Positions 1 to 8,282 of a stretch of DNA of 64,000 nt are shown in pieces (within the stretch, counting starts at the first letter, position 1; each line of letters starts with the position of its first letter). This DNA is from a bacterium A37T11 (GTDB lineage Bacteria > Bacteroidota > Bacteroidia > Sphingobacteriales > Sphingobacteriaceae). The translations under genes were made by a program, and so were the position numbers. Under the pieces are notes generated by a model. That model had not been told where the DNA came from and searched no databases. It saw only the letters and a list, made by a program, of their open reading frames with translations. The stretch lies in the NCBI GenBank assembly GCA_900109895.1, contig FOBR01000009.1, positions 62,001 to 126,000 on the forward strand. The letters run 5' to 3'.

Positions 1-214
1 ATACATTCAACACGCTGTCAACTTGGCCCCTTTTAACCAAGCTATCAAGCGCATAGTATTTAATTGTATAATTAGTTCCTTGCGCATATCCACTGATCTT
101 ATAGGTATTTAAATGCTCACCTAAAGTAAAACTTGAGTTTAAAAACCCAACTAGGATTATTAATGACAAACCTAACCATTTTAGTTTCGCTCTAATCCAT
201 TCTTCCACCATCAT
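1..214 (-). CDS. ApbE-family FAD:protein FMN transferase, N-terminal part (cut by window edge)
   Basis: This is the first 71 codons of a gene that runs off the left end of the window. Two adjacent ATGs (first base 214 or 211) begin it. A hydrophobic segment at about residues 14-27 could be a signal peptide or anchor. It is followed by a YKISGYAQGTNYTIKYYA stretch, typical of the N-terminus of exported ApbE proteins, which attach FMN to threonine or serine residues of target proteins outside the cytoplasmic membrane. It lies 23 bp downstream of the Gfo/Idh oxidoreductase on the same strand, so it is probably co-transcribed. The flavin-binding and Mg-binding residues are outside the window, so the call rests on the N-terminal motif alone. 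Confidence 0.72.
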   Translation of the reverse strand, partial: MMVEEWIRAKLKWLGLSLIILVGFLNSSFTLGEHLNTYKISGYAQGTNYTIKYYALDSLVKRGQVDSVLNV

Positions 215-237
215 AAATTTTTTATGTTTTCCTCTTA

Positions 238-1554
238 CTAAAGTACTTTCGTCTGCCCCGGTACAGCTACCGGATAAAGTCCATCAGTCCCCGGAAGTAT
301 TTTTGGATCCGCATCCCAAGCATAGCGTTCAGGATGCAAGTCCACGTTTGAAGCCAATGCATCCTCCCATTTGATCACTTGCCCAGAATAAGTGGCAAGT
401 CGCCCAATGATACCTGTCATCGTGCTTTTAGCGCCATACTCAGCGTTATCAAATTTATATTCACCTTTACTTACGGCATCATAAAATTCTATATGCTCTT
501 GTTGGTAGGGATTAACATTTCCCTTTCCGGGATGATCATAAAGCACACCGCCCTTATGGTCCCATAGGGTGGCCTTATTAGACCCAGCTCCCAAATATAC
601 ACGGCCTTTGGATCCCTGGAAACTTTCATCCACACGGTTAGATGTACCCTCAAAATGCCTGCATTGCGAATAGATGACCGCACCGTCGGCATACGTCAGT
701 TCCACCGCATGATTATCATAAATCTCCCCATAATCTTTTCCAGTTCTCCACGCTCTGCTTCCCGTTCCCTGAATGGAAACCGGATAAGCATCCTTTATCC
801 AGTTGGCAACGTCAATATTATGCACATGCTGCTCCACAATATGGTCACCACATAGCCAGTTGAAATAATACCAATTTCGCATCTGGTATTCCATTTCTGT
901 TTGTTCGGGTTTTCGGGGCCTTACCCACACGCCACCACTGTTCCAATATACCTGCCCGGATACAATGTCGCCAATAGCCCCTTCCTGAATACGTTTTAGG
1001 GCTTCGCGATATGACGATTGATAGCGGCGCTGCAAACCCACCACCACATTCAATTTTTTACGTTTGGCTTCCTGCGCAGCCGCCAGCACCTTGCGTACAC
1101 CAGGAATATCAGTAGCTACCGGTTTTTCCATAAATATTTGCTTTCCCTGCTTAACGGCTTCCTCAAAATGGATGGGCCTGAAACCCGGCGGAGTTGCTAG
1201 GATAACCACATCGGCCAGTGGCATCGCCTTTAGGTAGGCATCAAAGCCAATAAATTTATGATCTTCCGGTATATCAACTTTGTCCGCATGGCGTTCCTTC
1301 AATTTGGTATAGCTTTCATCCAGCCGATCTTTAAAAGCATCCGCCATAGCTACAAACCGAATGTTAGCACCACTCGCCAGTGCATCAAAAGCTGCGCCTG
1401 TTCCCCGACCACCACAACCAATTAAAGCAACCTTAATCACATCATCTCCAGCAGCATAAGCACCAACAAGTGGAATATTACTTAACATAGCTCCTCCCGC
1501 AAGCATCACAGAGGTTTTTAGAAAATCCCTGCGTTGTTCATTTTTACTTTTCAT
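238..1554 (-). CDS. Tat-exported Gfo/Idh/MocA-family oxidoreductase
   Basis: A 438-residue NAD(P)-dependent sugar or inositol dehydrogenase-type protein. The N-terminus carries a twin-arginine signal (R8-R9 in QRRDFLK, hydrophobic run to about residue 34), so it is probably exported folded. A Rossmann motif (VALIGCGGRGTG, about 42-53), the family EKP motif (143-145) and the EQHVHNIDV segment (241-249), where the catalytic His/Asp are expected, are all present. Length is normal for the Tat-secreted Bacteroidota and Planctomycetes branch. It sits 65 bp downstream of the SUMF-like gene and 23 bp upstream of the ApbE gene. The substrate cannot be read from the sequence. Export of an NAD(P)-type enzyme implies a tightly bound cofactor, as in glucose-fructose oxidoreductase. 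Confidence 0.9.
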   Translation of the reverse strand: MKSKNEQRRDFLKTSVMLAGGAMLSNIPLVGAYAAGDDVIKVALIGCGGRGTGAAFDALASGANIRFVAMADAFKDRLDESYTKLKERHADKVDIPEDHKFIGFDAYLKAMPLADVVILATPPGFRPIHFEEAVKQGKQIFMEKPVATDIPGVRKVLAAAQEAKRKKLNVVVGLQRRYQSSYREALKRIQEGAIGDIVSGQVYWNSGGVWVRPRKPEQTEMEYQMRNWYYFNWLCGDHIVEQHVHNIDVANWIKDAYPVSIQGTGSRAWRTGKDYGEIYDNHAVELTYADGAVIYSQCRHFEGTSNRVDESFQGSKGRVYLGAGSNKATLWDHKGGVLYDHPGKGNVNPYQQEHIEFYDAVSKGEYKFDNAEYGAKSTMTGIIGRLATYSGQVIKWEDALASNVDLHPERYAWDADPKILPGTDGLYPVAVPGQTKVL

Positions 1555-1619
1555 AATTTTATTCTGTCAGATTTAATTAAATTTTTTTTTGTTTAGTAAA
1601 TGGTCTGTAAAAATCCATC

Positions 1620-2588
1620 TCAATAGTCTTCGATGGGCGGCTCATTATAATAAGCATTGATCTCTGCCCTTGACGGTAGTTTTACAGGTCTTACCAAGCG
1701 GATCCCGATGAAAGGAGCTTCAGGAAACCACCAGTTACTTTTAGGGATCTGGGGATCCATCTGTTTCCAGGCCGGATCAGAAGCTGATCTGGCTGCAGCT
1801 CTTAAGCTAGCCGCATCATCGGCATATGATCCTCCACGAATGCTGTGCGGATACAGCTTATCAGGAACTGCCACAGGATTATCGGCTGTTTTACCCGCAA
1901 ATTGCTGATAAAAATTAGGCAAATATTGGTCAAATGTCCATTCTGCTACATTACCATGCATATCATAAAGTCCCCAAGCATTCGGCTTTTTCTTCCCAAC
2001 TTCATGGGTTTTATTATCACTATTACCTTTAAACCACGCCTCATCACCCAGTTTAGTAACATCATCTCCAAAAGAATAAGCTGCATTGCTTCCGGCCCGG
2101 CTGGCATATTCCCATTCCGCTTCCGTGGGTAGACGGTAGAACACCCCAGTACGTACGTAAAGCCATTTGCAAAATTGAATGGCATTATAATGTGTCATAG
2201 CCAGGGCAGGATGGTTTTCCTTGCCCATACCAAAGGTCATGTCAAGATAAGGTTTGGTTGGTCGGGTCACGGCATCCACCTCAGGAGCTAGGGGCCCTGT
2301 ATTTTTAGCCACTTCAAAATCCTTGTATAGAAATGGCTCATAAATATCCCAGGTAACCTCAAAAGTGCTCATCCAGAAAGGATCAATTTTTACCTGATGG
2401 ACCGGTCGCTCATCTTCCGGACCATCTTTGCTTCCCATTTCAAAATTTCCCCCCGGTATCGACTGCATAGAAAAAGAAAGATTAGTCCCACTTATAAGTT
2501 GCAAATACGAGCGATCATTTTGAGCAAAAATCTGTTTACTACTAAATAAGCAAAAAAAGGTTATAAACAGTCCTGTTTGTTTTAACAT
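1620..2588 (-). CDS. Formylglycine-generating-enzyme-like (SUMF1/EgtB/PvdO) secreted protein without catalytic cysteines
   Basis: A 322-residue protein with a signal peptide (cleavage probably after FAQ, about residue 23). The body is a SUMF1 fold: IPGGNFEMGSKDGPEDERPVHQV-type start, EVTWDIYEPF, LPTEAEWEYASRAG, WGLYDMHGNVAEW and a C-terminal RGGSYADD...GIRLVRP segment. True formylglycine-generating enzymes use a cysteine pair in the last third. Here the only cysteines are in the signal peptide and in the mid-protein QFCKW, so sulfatase activation by the classical mechanism is unlikely. It is probably the first gene of an operon with the Gfo/Idh and ApbE genes. The role is unknown; a structural or ligand-binding use of the fold is possible. 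Confidence 0.87.
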   Translation of the reverse strand: MLKQTGLFITFFCLFSSKQIFAQNDRSYLQLISGTNLSFSMQSIPGGNFEMGSKDGPEDERPVHQVKIDPFWMSTFEVTWDIYEPFLYKDFEVAKNTGPLAPEVDAVTRPTKPYLDMTFGMGKENHPALAMTHYNAIQFCKWLYVRTGVFYRLPTEAEWEYASRAGSNAAYSFGDDVTKLGDEAWFKGNSDNKTHEVGKKKPNAWGLYDMHGNVAEWTFDQYLPNFYQQFAGKTADNPVAVPDKLYPHSIRGGSYADDAASLRAAARSASDPAWKQMDPQIPKSNWWFPEAPFIGIRLVRPVKLPSRAEINAYYNEPPIEDY

Positions 2589-2745
2589 AAAATCTTGAAA
2601 AGAACCAATTGGGTTATAATATCTGGCTGGCTAAGATAAACTATTCCTTGCAAAATAACAACGTTTATGTAAAATTTTATTGAGAAACCATTTCTATCAC
2701 GTAGGGTGGGTATTCTCGGGAACGTCGTTTTAATTTGGGCTGATA

Positions 2746-2777
2746 TTTGCAGAACGGAAAGAAAACTTGTAATTTTA
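2746..2777 (+). promoter_or_regulatory. Bacteroidota-type promoter of the nitrilase-family gene
   Basis: TTTG (2746-2749), a 20-bp spacer and TAATTTTA (2770-2777) fit the Bacteroidota sigma pattern TTTG-N19/20-TAnnTTTG with one mismatch in the last base. With the -7 element ending at about -4, transcription would start near 2781. That is at or just before the ATGs at 2781 and 2785, which implies a leaderless message. Confidence 0.5.
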
Positions 2778-2784
2778 CACATGT

Positions 2785-3564
2785 ATGGAACCTCTAAAAG
2801 TAACTACATTTCAAGCATATCTCTTTTGGGAAAACACGGAAAAAAACTTAAATAACCTGGCACTTAGGTTATCGTCTATCCGTGAAAAAACTGATCTCAT
2901 TGTTTTGCCTGAGATGTTTAACACAGGCTTTACGATGAATACCAGTAAATGCGCTGAGCGCAGTAATGGGGTTACCATGCACTGGATGTTTGAACAGGCA
3001 AAAAGGTTTGATTGTGTGGTTACCGGCTCTTTGATCATTGAAGATGAAGGGAACTATTATAATCGCCTTATTTGGATGAGGCCCGACGGCAGCTATACAA
3101 AATATGATAAAAGGCATTTGTTTAGTATGGCAGGCGAAGACACCCATTTCAAGGCGGGCACTTCACGAGTAGTGGTTGAGTTAAAAGGTTGGAAAATATG
3201 CCCGATGATCTGTTACGACCTGCGATTTCCCGTCTGGACGCGTAATCTCAACGGCATTTACGACATTTTGTTATTTGTCGCCAGCTGGCCCGATAAACGT
3301 TCCTCCCATTGGCGTACACTCATCCCGGCAAGAGCCATCGAAAATCAATCTTTTGTAATTGCGGTAAACCGGGTAGGCTATGATGGAGATGAAGTTTATT
3401 ATTCCGGCGGCTCTATGTGCATTTCCCCAGGTGGCGATGTCGTTTATTATAAACCAGAAGACGAGGACCTGTACACGTTCACAATTTATCCCAAAGACCT
3501 CACTGAAACCAGGGAAGCATTACCTTTTTTAGCAGATGCGGATTCCTACACGCTGAATCCTTAA
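2785..3564 (+). CDS. Carbon-nitrogen hydrolase, YafV-like omega-amidase
   Basis: A 259-residue cytoplasmic nitrilase-superfamily amidase. The Glu-Lys-Cys triad is visible: E43 in LPEMFNTGF, K109 in YDKRHLF and C143 in PMICYDLRFPVW. The YDKRHLF and RFPVW segments match the YafV/NIT2-type branch, whose members hydrolyse 2-oxoglutaramate or 2-oxosuccinamate and so clean up side products of transamination. Length is normal. An ATG at 2781 lies in another frame; the start at 2785 keeps the family N-terminus. It is transcribed alone and convergent with the small membrane protein gene downstream. The omega-amidase specificity is inferred from the branch. Confidence 0.85.
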   Translation: MEPLKVTTFQAYLFWENTEKNLNNLALRLSSIREKTDLIVLPEMFNTGFTMNTSKCAERSNGVTMHWMFEQAKRFDCVVTGSLIIEDEGNYYNRLIWMRPDGSYTKYDKRHLFSMAGEDTHFKAGTSRVVVELKGWKICPMICYDLRFPVWTRNLNGIYDILLFVASWPDKRSSHWRTLIPARAIENQSFVIAVNRVGYDGDEVYYSGGSMCISPGGDVVYYKPEDEDLYTFTIYPKDLTETREALPFLADADSYTLNP

Positions 3565-3718
3565 AAGAGTTGTACTTTATAAGTTGTGAGTTTTACGTTA
3601 AAAGTTTTCTCACTGAGAAAAACTCCGGAATTAGAAGAAAATTTAACTTAAAATTAGAATTTATTAACTATTTAATTTTTTTAAGCTATACCAGGACTTA
3701 TAACTTACAACCTATAAT

Positions 3719-4138
3719 TCACCTATAGGGTCTCTCCAGAATAGCGGCTTTGATTACCGCGTCCCGAAGGTCAAAAGTTTCTGCCTCATGCAAGCGTTCT
3801 TCATTTAACTTATGAGCATTTATTTGTGCCTGCTTTGATCTTTCGGCTTGTTGTCGTTCATTTCTTTTTTTTCTGGCCAATTCTTCTTCTGTCAGCGCAC
3901 CAGCAAAATCATTATAGACAGGACTGAATACTTTTTTTTGAGCGGTGGACTTTGGTTTCGGAACTTCTCGATTTGTCATGGTTTTTCCTGAACTGGATAC
4001 CTGCCTGGTTTCGCTCGCCTGTTTTACAGGTTGCTTAAAATTGCGAGTCCTTACTTTTTGCTGTTCCTTTTTAAAATTGGAATAAGCCTTGTAAAAAAAC
4101 GCCACCGCTACTACGATCATTGGAATAAATTTTTCCAT
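3719..4138 (-). CDS. Small single-span membrane protein of unknown function
   Basis: About 139 residues. I chose the ATG at 4138 because the protein then opens with MEKFIPMIVVAVAFFYKAY, a single N-terminal membrane span. An upstream in-frame ATG at 4153 would add five residues. The middle is charged and low in complexity (K, E, Q and R rich), probably extended or helical and cytoplasmic. The last 20 residues (FDLRDAVIKAAILERPY) form a more ordered motif that I associate with small uncharacterised Bacteroidota proteins. It is the last gene of a three-gene operon after the kinase and CBM9-like genes. No function is assigned. Confidence 0.65.
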   Translation of the reverse strand: MEKFIPMIVVAVAFFYKAYSNFKKEQQKVRTRNFKQPVKQASETRQVSSSGKTMTNREVPKPKSTAQKKVFSPVYNDFAGALTEEELARKKRNERQQAERSKQAQINAHKLNEERLHEAETFDLRDAVIKAAILERPYR

Positions 4139-4156
4139 GGCCGAAAGGTACAAAAA

Positions 4157-4798
4157 TTATTCAAAGATGAGTATACCAAAAAAATCAGGCAGGTGGAAAT
4201 TAGGAAGTTCGCTTTCGATTTTTTTCCAGGAGACATAATGTGGAACGGACAAGTCATCCCCACATTTATAAAAATTTGCACTACCTACTACACCTGCCAG
4301 GCTGCTGATCTGTTCATAGCAAAATACCTCAACCGGTATATAGAGGTTCAATTGCCAGTGCGTAAGCGTGCTATCATTGCTTCTGGCATTTATTTTACTG
4401 TTAGTTTTAATAAGTCCGATCAATGGCTCCGGAAGCCTTATGCGCTCCTGTTTATTTTTTGTCCCGTATCCCACCAATGCTGTTCCCAAACAATTGAACT
4501 CTAAATTATAATAGTACCGTCCGTCAAAAGAAATAAAAAATTCAACACAACTATCTTTGTATACCGGATCGTTAGTTTGGCGATATACAGCCTTAACATG
4601 ATGTTCCATAACGTCGAACTGTAATAATATTCCATCACGCGTATGTGCTATCTTAAAAAATACTTTCGGTTTATAACCGAAAGTATTCCAGGATAACTGG
4701 TCTAGAGCGATGTCTGGCAATGGCAAAAACATTTCCTGTATCCCGTCCGGGGAGTATTTATATGGAAGCGCAATCTGCTGAACGATTAATGCATCCAT
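4157..4798 (-). CDS. CBM9-like carbohydrate-binding domain protein without signal peptide
   Basis: A 213-residue single-domain protein resembling family 9 carbohydrate-binding modules. It has KVFFKIAHTRDGILLQFDV, then VYKDSCVEFFISFDGRYYYNLEFNCLG, and a C-terminal W...IPVEVF arrangement typical of the CBM9 sandwich. No signal peptide or lipobox is visible at the N-terminus (MDALIVQQIALPYKY), which is unusual for a carbohydrate-binding module and suggests a cytoplasmic location. It begins 2 bp after the stop of the upstream kinase gene, so the two are surely co-transcribed and possibly translationally coupled. A sugar ligand shared with the kinase is an inference. Confidence 0.75.
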   Translation of the reverse strand: MDALIVQQIALPYKYSPDGIQEMFLPLPDIALDQLSWNTFGYKPKVFFKIAHTRDGILLQFDVMEHHVKAVYRQTNDPVYKDSCVEFFISFDGRYYYNLEFNCLGTALVGYGTKNKQERIRLPEPLIGLIKTNSKINARSNDSTLTHWQLNLYIPVEVFCYEQISSLAGVVGSANFYKCGDDLSVPHYVSWKKIESELPNFHLPDFFGILIFE

Positions 4799-4800
4799 AA

Positions 4801-5922
4801 TTAAAAATGTTGTGATTGGGTAACTTGCCCGATGATCTGCTCAAGCTCGCTGCGGTGGGCCTCCAATTCAAACAATAAGCGTAACTGAGCCCTTGTCCGT
4901 TGGAGATTATGCGCACCATGCTCTGTCTTAAAATAAATGTCACCTTCCAGGTAATCCGTCAGGAATCGGACCGCCTGCATATAAGGCAACAAAAATACTC
5001 CATGTAACAATGATTCTATTTCGGCCCTGACTAAAAAATCTCCGGCTTTTTCCATATATCCTTGCGTGTAGGCTTCAAAAAGTGGCATATTTAAGGTGAT
5101 CTTGTCAAGATTTGGCTCATCTTCAGCCGCACGGTTAATGATCGTGCGGATGGCGTCACCAAAATCATAAGCCACATAACCTGGCATAACCGTATCGAGA
5201 TCAATTACACATTTCACACGATCATGTTGATCAAGCAGTACATTATTAAATTTAGTATCATTGTGGATTATGCGTAATGGCAATTGGCCTGATGCTGCCA
5301 TATCCAATATGGTGAACATGTCATTTTCCCGTTTGGCTATAAAATCCAATTCGGCCTCCACACCCGCTTTTCTACCAAAAACATCGCGGCCCACAGCCTT
5401 TTTTAAACTGTCAAGCCGATGCCCGATGTGATGGAAATACGGAATTACTTCATAAATAAGTGCAGCGTCCAGGTCTGCAAGTTGTTTCTGGAACTCGCCA
5501 AACGCCCTTCCGCCCTCACTAGCCTGCTGGGTAGTTTTCACCACATCGTAGCTTTTTGAGCCATCAATAAAATCGTACATCCGCCATGCCTGGCCAGAGT
5601 CACTTCGGTAAAACCAAGTACCGTCAATGGCGGGAACCAGGGTAAGCACCTTTCTGTCTGGATGCTTCTTATCAGCTATAACCTTAGTCAACAGGTGAGT
5701 GGTCACCAACCTTATATTAGACATAAGCTTATCCGGATCATGAAAAACTTCCAAATTAATTCGCTGAAGCAAGTAATCTTTGTACTCCTTTTCGCGTGTT
5801 TCTATTAAAAACGTGTCATTAATATGGCCAGACCCAAATGCCTTAGCTGACACTGGCGTACCCTGAAAAGAAAAATGCTGAATTATTTGCAACAAGTCAT
5901 GTTGGCTGGAATTTTGAAACAT
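4801..5922 (-). CDS. APH-family sugar kinase (N-acetylhexosamine kinase-like)
   Basis: A 373-residue protein kinase-like-fold small-molecule kinase. The catalytic loop IIHNDTKFNNVLLD (218-231, catalytic D222 and N227) and the metal-binding VIDLDTVMPGYVAYDFGD (239-256, D241/D243) are complete, and the N-terminal lobe has the GSGHINDTF nucleotide loop (30-38). Such phosphotransferases in Bacteroidota resemble the bifidobacterial N-acetylhexosamine 1-kinase more than antibiotic kinases. It is the first gene of an operon with the CBM9-like and small membrane proteins. The LacI-type regulator lies 90 bp upstream on the same strand. The real substrate is not determined by sequence; sugar is favoured by context. 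Confidence 0.82.
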   Translation of the reverse strand: MFQNSSQHDLLQIIQHFSFQGTPVSAKAFGSGHINDTFLIETREKEYKDYLLQRINLEVFHDPDKLMSNIRLVTTHLLTKVIADKKHPDRKVLTLVPAIDGTWFYRSDSGQAWRMYDFIDGSKSYDVVKTTQQASEGGRAFGEFQKQLADLDAALIYEVIPYFHHIGHRLDSLKKAVGRDVFGRKAGVEAELDFIAKRENDMFTILDMAASGQLPLRIIHNDTKFNNVLLDQHDRVKCVIDLDTVMPGYVAYDFGDAIRTIINRAAEDEPNLDKITLNMPLFEAYTQGYMEKAGDFLVRAEIESLLHGVFLLPYMQAVRFLTDYLEGDIYFKTEHGAHNLQRTRAQLRLLFELEAHRSELEQIIGQVTQSQHF

Positions 5923-6012
5923 GTTTTAATAATATATTACGAATGTCCGCAATATCCGAAAACATGAAATAATAACCTATAGCTGGGAGTAAGGCAAACG
6001 GTTGCGCTATTT

Positions 6013-7029
6013 TTAAAAATTATGACTTATCAAACTTGACTCAAAAACAATGTACTGCGGTTTCATATCCTCTGCCTTGTTATCTATCAAATCAAATAAA
6101 ACTTCAGCCGCTTTAGCTCCCTGCTTATCCGGGAACTGTTCAATGGAAGCCATCGGCGGATTATCCATATGCTGCCATAATGGATAATTAGCAAAACTGA
6201 TAAAATAAATGTCCTGGTTAATAACCAATCCTTTCTCACGTACCGCTTTCATTACGTCCAAGGTCACATAATCATTAAAGCATATCAAAGCTGAAGGCCG
6301 TTCAGGAAGAGAAAGCAACTTTTCGATCGCCTGTATATTGCCTGAGCGAGAAAGATCTGAATGTACCACATATTGTTCTTCATACAGCAATTTGTGAATG
6401 GCAAATCCATGCCTAAAAGCCATTTCACGTTCCTTGCTAGCCGGCAACTGTGAAGGGCCATTGATCAGGCCGATCTTTTGATGACCCTTGGCATGAAATG
6501 TAGCGATTGCCTCCAGCATTCCTGTACGCAAATTACTTACAATACGGTTCTCATTGGGCAAGTCTGGTACACAGTCAAAAAAGACCACGGGTATGCCGGC
6601 ATTTTTTAATATATCAATAAAACCATAATCCGATGTGTTTTTTCCCATGGAAACGATGATACCATCTACGCGGTGAGCCTTGAGTGTTTCAATAATGCGG
6701 CGTTCTCGCTGCTCGTCATCAAGTGTTTGCCCCATAATAACCGTATAATCCCTGGCATTGGCAATATTTTCAATTTCGCTAATTGCAACGGAGAAAAAAG
6801 GTTCGGATAAGCTGGGCAAAACCACTGCAATGGTGAAAGTTTTGCGTTGTTTAAAAAAAATAGCCGTTTGGTTCGGTTCATAATTTAATTCCTCGGCCAA
6901 TTTTTTAACCCGCATGGTCGTCACCAGTCCAATGCTGGGATGGTCATGCAAGGCGCGTGAAACAGTGGAGGGGGAGATCCTAAGTTTTCTGGCTATTTCT
7001 TTGATGGTTGGTCGTTTTACCGCTTTCAT
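6013..7029 (-). CDS. LacI-family transcriptional regulator
   Basis: A 338-residue repressor or activator. The N-terminal helix-turn-helix (about residues 7-30, TIKEIARKLRISPSTVSRALHD) is canonical, and the hinge helix runs RVKKLAEELNYEPNQTA. A periplasmic-binding-like effector domain starts near IAVVLPSLSEPFFSVAISEIE and continues to the C-terminus. Length is normal. The kinase/CBM9-like/membrane operon follows 90 bp downstream on the same strand and is the obvious candidate target. I could not identify a clear palindromic operator in the 90 bp between them. The effector would be a sugar or sugar phosphate by family precedent. Confidence 0.92.
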   Translation of the reverse strand: MKAVKRPTIKEIARKLRISPSTVSRALHDHPSIGLVTTMRVKKLAEELNYEPNQTAIFFKQRKTFTIAVVLPSLSEPFFSVAISEIENIANARDYTVIMGQTLDDEQRERRIIETLKAHRVDGIIVSMGKNTSDYGFIDILKNAGIPVVFFDCVPDLPNENRIVSNLRTGMLEAIATFHAKGHQKIGLINGPSQLPASKEREMAFRHGFAIHKLLYEEQYVVHSDLSRSGNIQAIEKLLSLPERPSALICFNDYVTLDVMKAVREKGLVINQDIYFISFANYPLWQHMDNPPMASIEQFPDKQGAKAAEVLFDLIDNKAEDMKPQYIVFESSLISHNF

Positions 7030-7123
7030 AATAAACGCTTTCGCATACAGTATTAAAATTTCTTGCTCGTAAGAGAATGAGCAAATTAAATAAAATATCT
7101 GATAACAACAAATAGTTAGCAGC

Positions 7124-7621
7124 TTACAAATCTGTCACACAACATAACGTCAACTCTCCCCCATCATCCGATGCTATATATATGCCAGATAAAAGTTCGT
7201 AGCTGTCTTTTTGAGACGAACCAGAAATATCCCTGCCATTATGCAGCACCATCGGATAACAGCTACGTGCAGGATCCACCAATACGGGATAAAAGCTTAA
7301 GTCCTGCTGGGATGGTAATAAAATATCAATCCCGTACTCTGAAAACAGTGGTGCAGCCTGTGCAAGAGGAATTAGTTCTCTTTGCCCCAAAGGAATGAGC
7401 AATTGAATTTGCCGGTCCAAACAACTCTTTAACAGCCCGTGTACAAAATGAGGGCTGCCAGCATCCGGAATTAGTAAATATTTTGTTGTCTGTAATAAGG
7501 GTGAATGTGGGTCTGTTATGCCATAACAGCATTCAAAGCTAACCAGTAATTTTGCCAGCCGTTGCGCAAAAGGATGGGTACCCTGTGAAATGAGAATATG
7601 AGTCAACAATTCATCATTCAT
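7124..7621 (-). CDS. Uncharacterised protein overlapping lolD (ATP-grasp pre-domain-like)
   Basis: A 165-residue protein when started at the ATG at 7621, which overlaps the lolD stop by 8 bp and indicates translational coupling. A start 18 bp further upstream is possible but overlaps lolD more. The sequence alternates short hydrophobic strands and helices (YLLIPDAGSPHFVHGLLKSC, IQLLIPLGQRELIPLAQ, GIDILLPSQQ), like the pre-ATP-grasp Rossmann-type domain of PylC/CarB-like ligases. The ATP-grasp domain itself is absent. No signal peptide or catalytic motif is visible. It is the last gene of DUF4294-bshB1-lolD-this gene. The function is unknown. Confidence 0.68.
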   Translation of the reverse strand: MNDELLTHILISQGTHPFAQRLAKLLVSFECCYGITDPHSPLLQTTKYLLIPDAGSPHFVHGLLKSCLDRQIQLLIPLGQRELIPLAQAAPLFSEYGIDILLPSQQDLSFYPVLVDPARSCYPMVLHNGRDISGSSQKDSYELLSGIYIASDDGGELTLCCVTDL

Positions 7622-8273
7622 CATCCACAATATTGCCATCTTTCATGTGCACTACGCGATCAGATATGCTAGCCAAGTCTTCATTATGCGTTACAATAAG
7701 AAAAGTTTGGTCCAATTGGTCACGCAGACTGGTAAACATGCGGTGAAGTGCATACGCATTTTCAGAATCAAGGTTGCCTGAAGGCTCATCCGCCAAAATA
7801 ATGGCTGGATTATTAATTAAGGATCGCGCTACGGCTACCCGTTGCTGCTCACCTCCTGAAAGCTCCGCAGGCTTATGCAACATCCGGTGTCTAAGCCCTA
7901 ATAATTCCAATAACTCAGCAGCTCGTCTTTCGCTTTCCTTTTTACCCGTCTTATGTATAAAAGCAGGAATGCATACATTTTCAAGCGCGGTAAATTCAGG
8001 TAATAAATGGTGAAATTGAAAAATAAACCCTATGTATTGGTTCCTGAAAGCACTTAGTTTCTTCTCATTTAAACTCATCAAATCTACTCCTTTGATCATT
8101 ACCGAGCCTTTGTCTGCTTGGTCAAGTGAGCCAATGATATGCAAAAAGGTGCTTTTTCCGGCACCCGATGCCCCTACAATACTAACGATCTCCTTTCTAT
8201 GAACCTGCATATCCACCCCTTTCAGGATATGAAGCTGTCCATATGATTTTTCGATACCCTTTGCCTGAAGCAT
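7614..8273 (-). CDS. lolD: LolD-like ABC transporter ATP-binding protein
   Basis: A 219-residue ATPase of the MacB/LolD family. Walker A GASGAGKST is at 34-42, the signature LSGGEQQR at 138-145, and Walker B IILADEPSGNLDS at 158-170. The SGNLD ending and the length match the LolCDE lipoprotein-release ATPase, which in diderms lifts lipoproteins off the inner membrane for transfer to LolA. The permease partner is not adjacent; in Bacteroidota it is usually elsewhere. It follows bshB1 by 9 bp and overlaps the next gene by 8 bp. FtsE or a MacB-type ATPase cannot be excluded. Confidence 0.85.
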   Translation of the reverse strand: MLQAKGIEKSYGQLHILKGVDMQVHRKEIVSIVGASGAGKSTFLHIIGSLDQADKGSVMIKGVDLMSLNEKKLSAFRNQYIGFIFQFHHLLPEFTALENVCIPAFIHKTGKKESERRAAELLELLGLRHRMLHKPAELSGGEQQRVAVARSLINNPAIILADEPSGNLDSENAYALHRMFTSLRDQLDQTFLIVTHNEDLASISDRVVHMKDGNIVDDE

Positions 8274-8282
8274 GTGCCCTTT

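Noticed and set aside
3603-3624. AT-rich hairpin (AGTTTTCTCA with TGAGAAAAACT) as a terminator of the nitrilase gene
   Set aside because: The loop is too tight for the full stem, the stem is A/T-rich with a bulge, and no T run follows.
4801-5922. Aminoglycoside resistance gene
   Set aside because: The APH fold is shared with sugar and choline kinases. The operon with a CBM9-like protein and a LacI-type regulator favours a sugar kinase.
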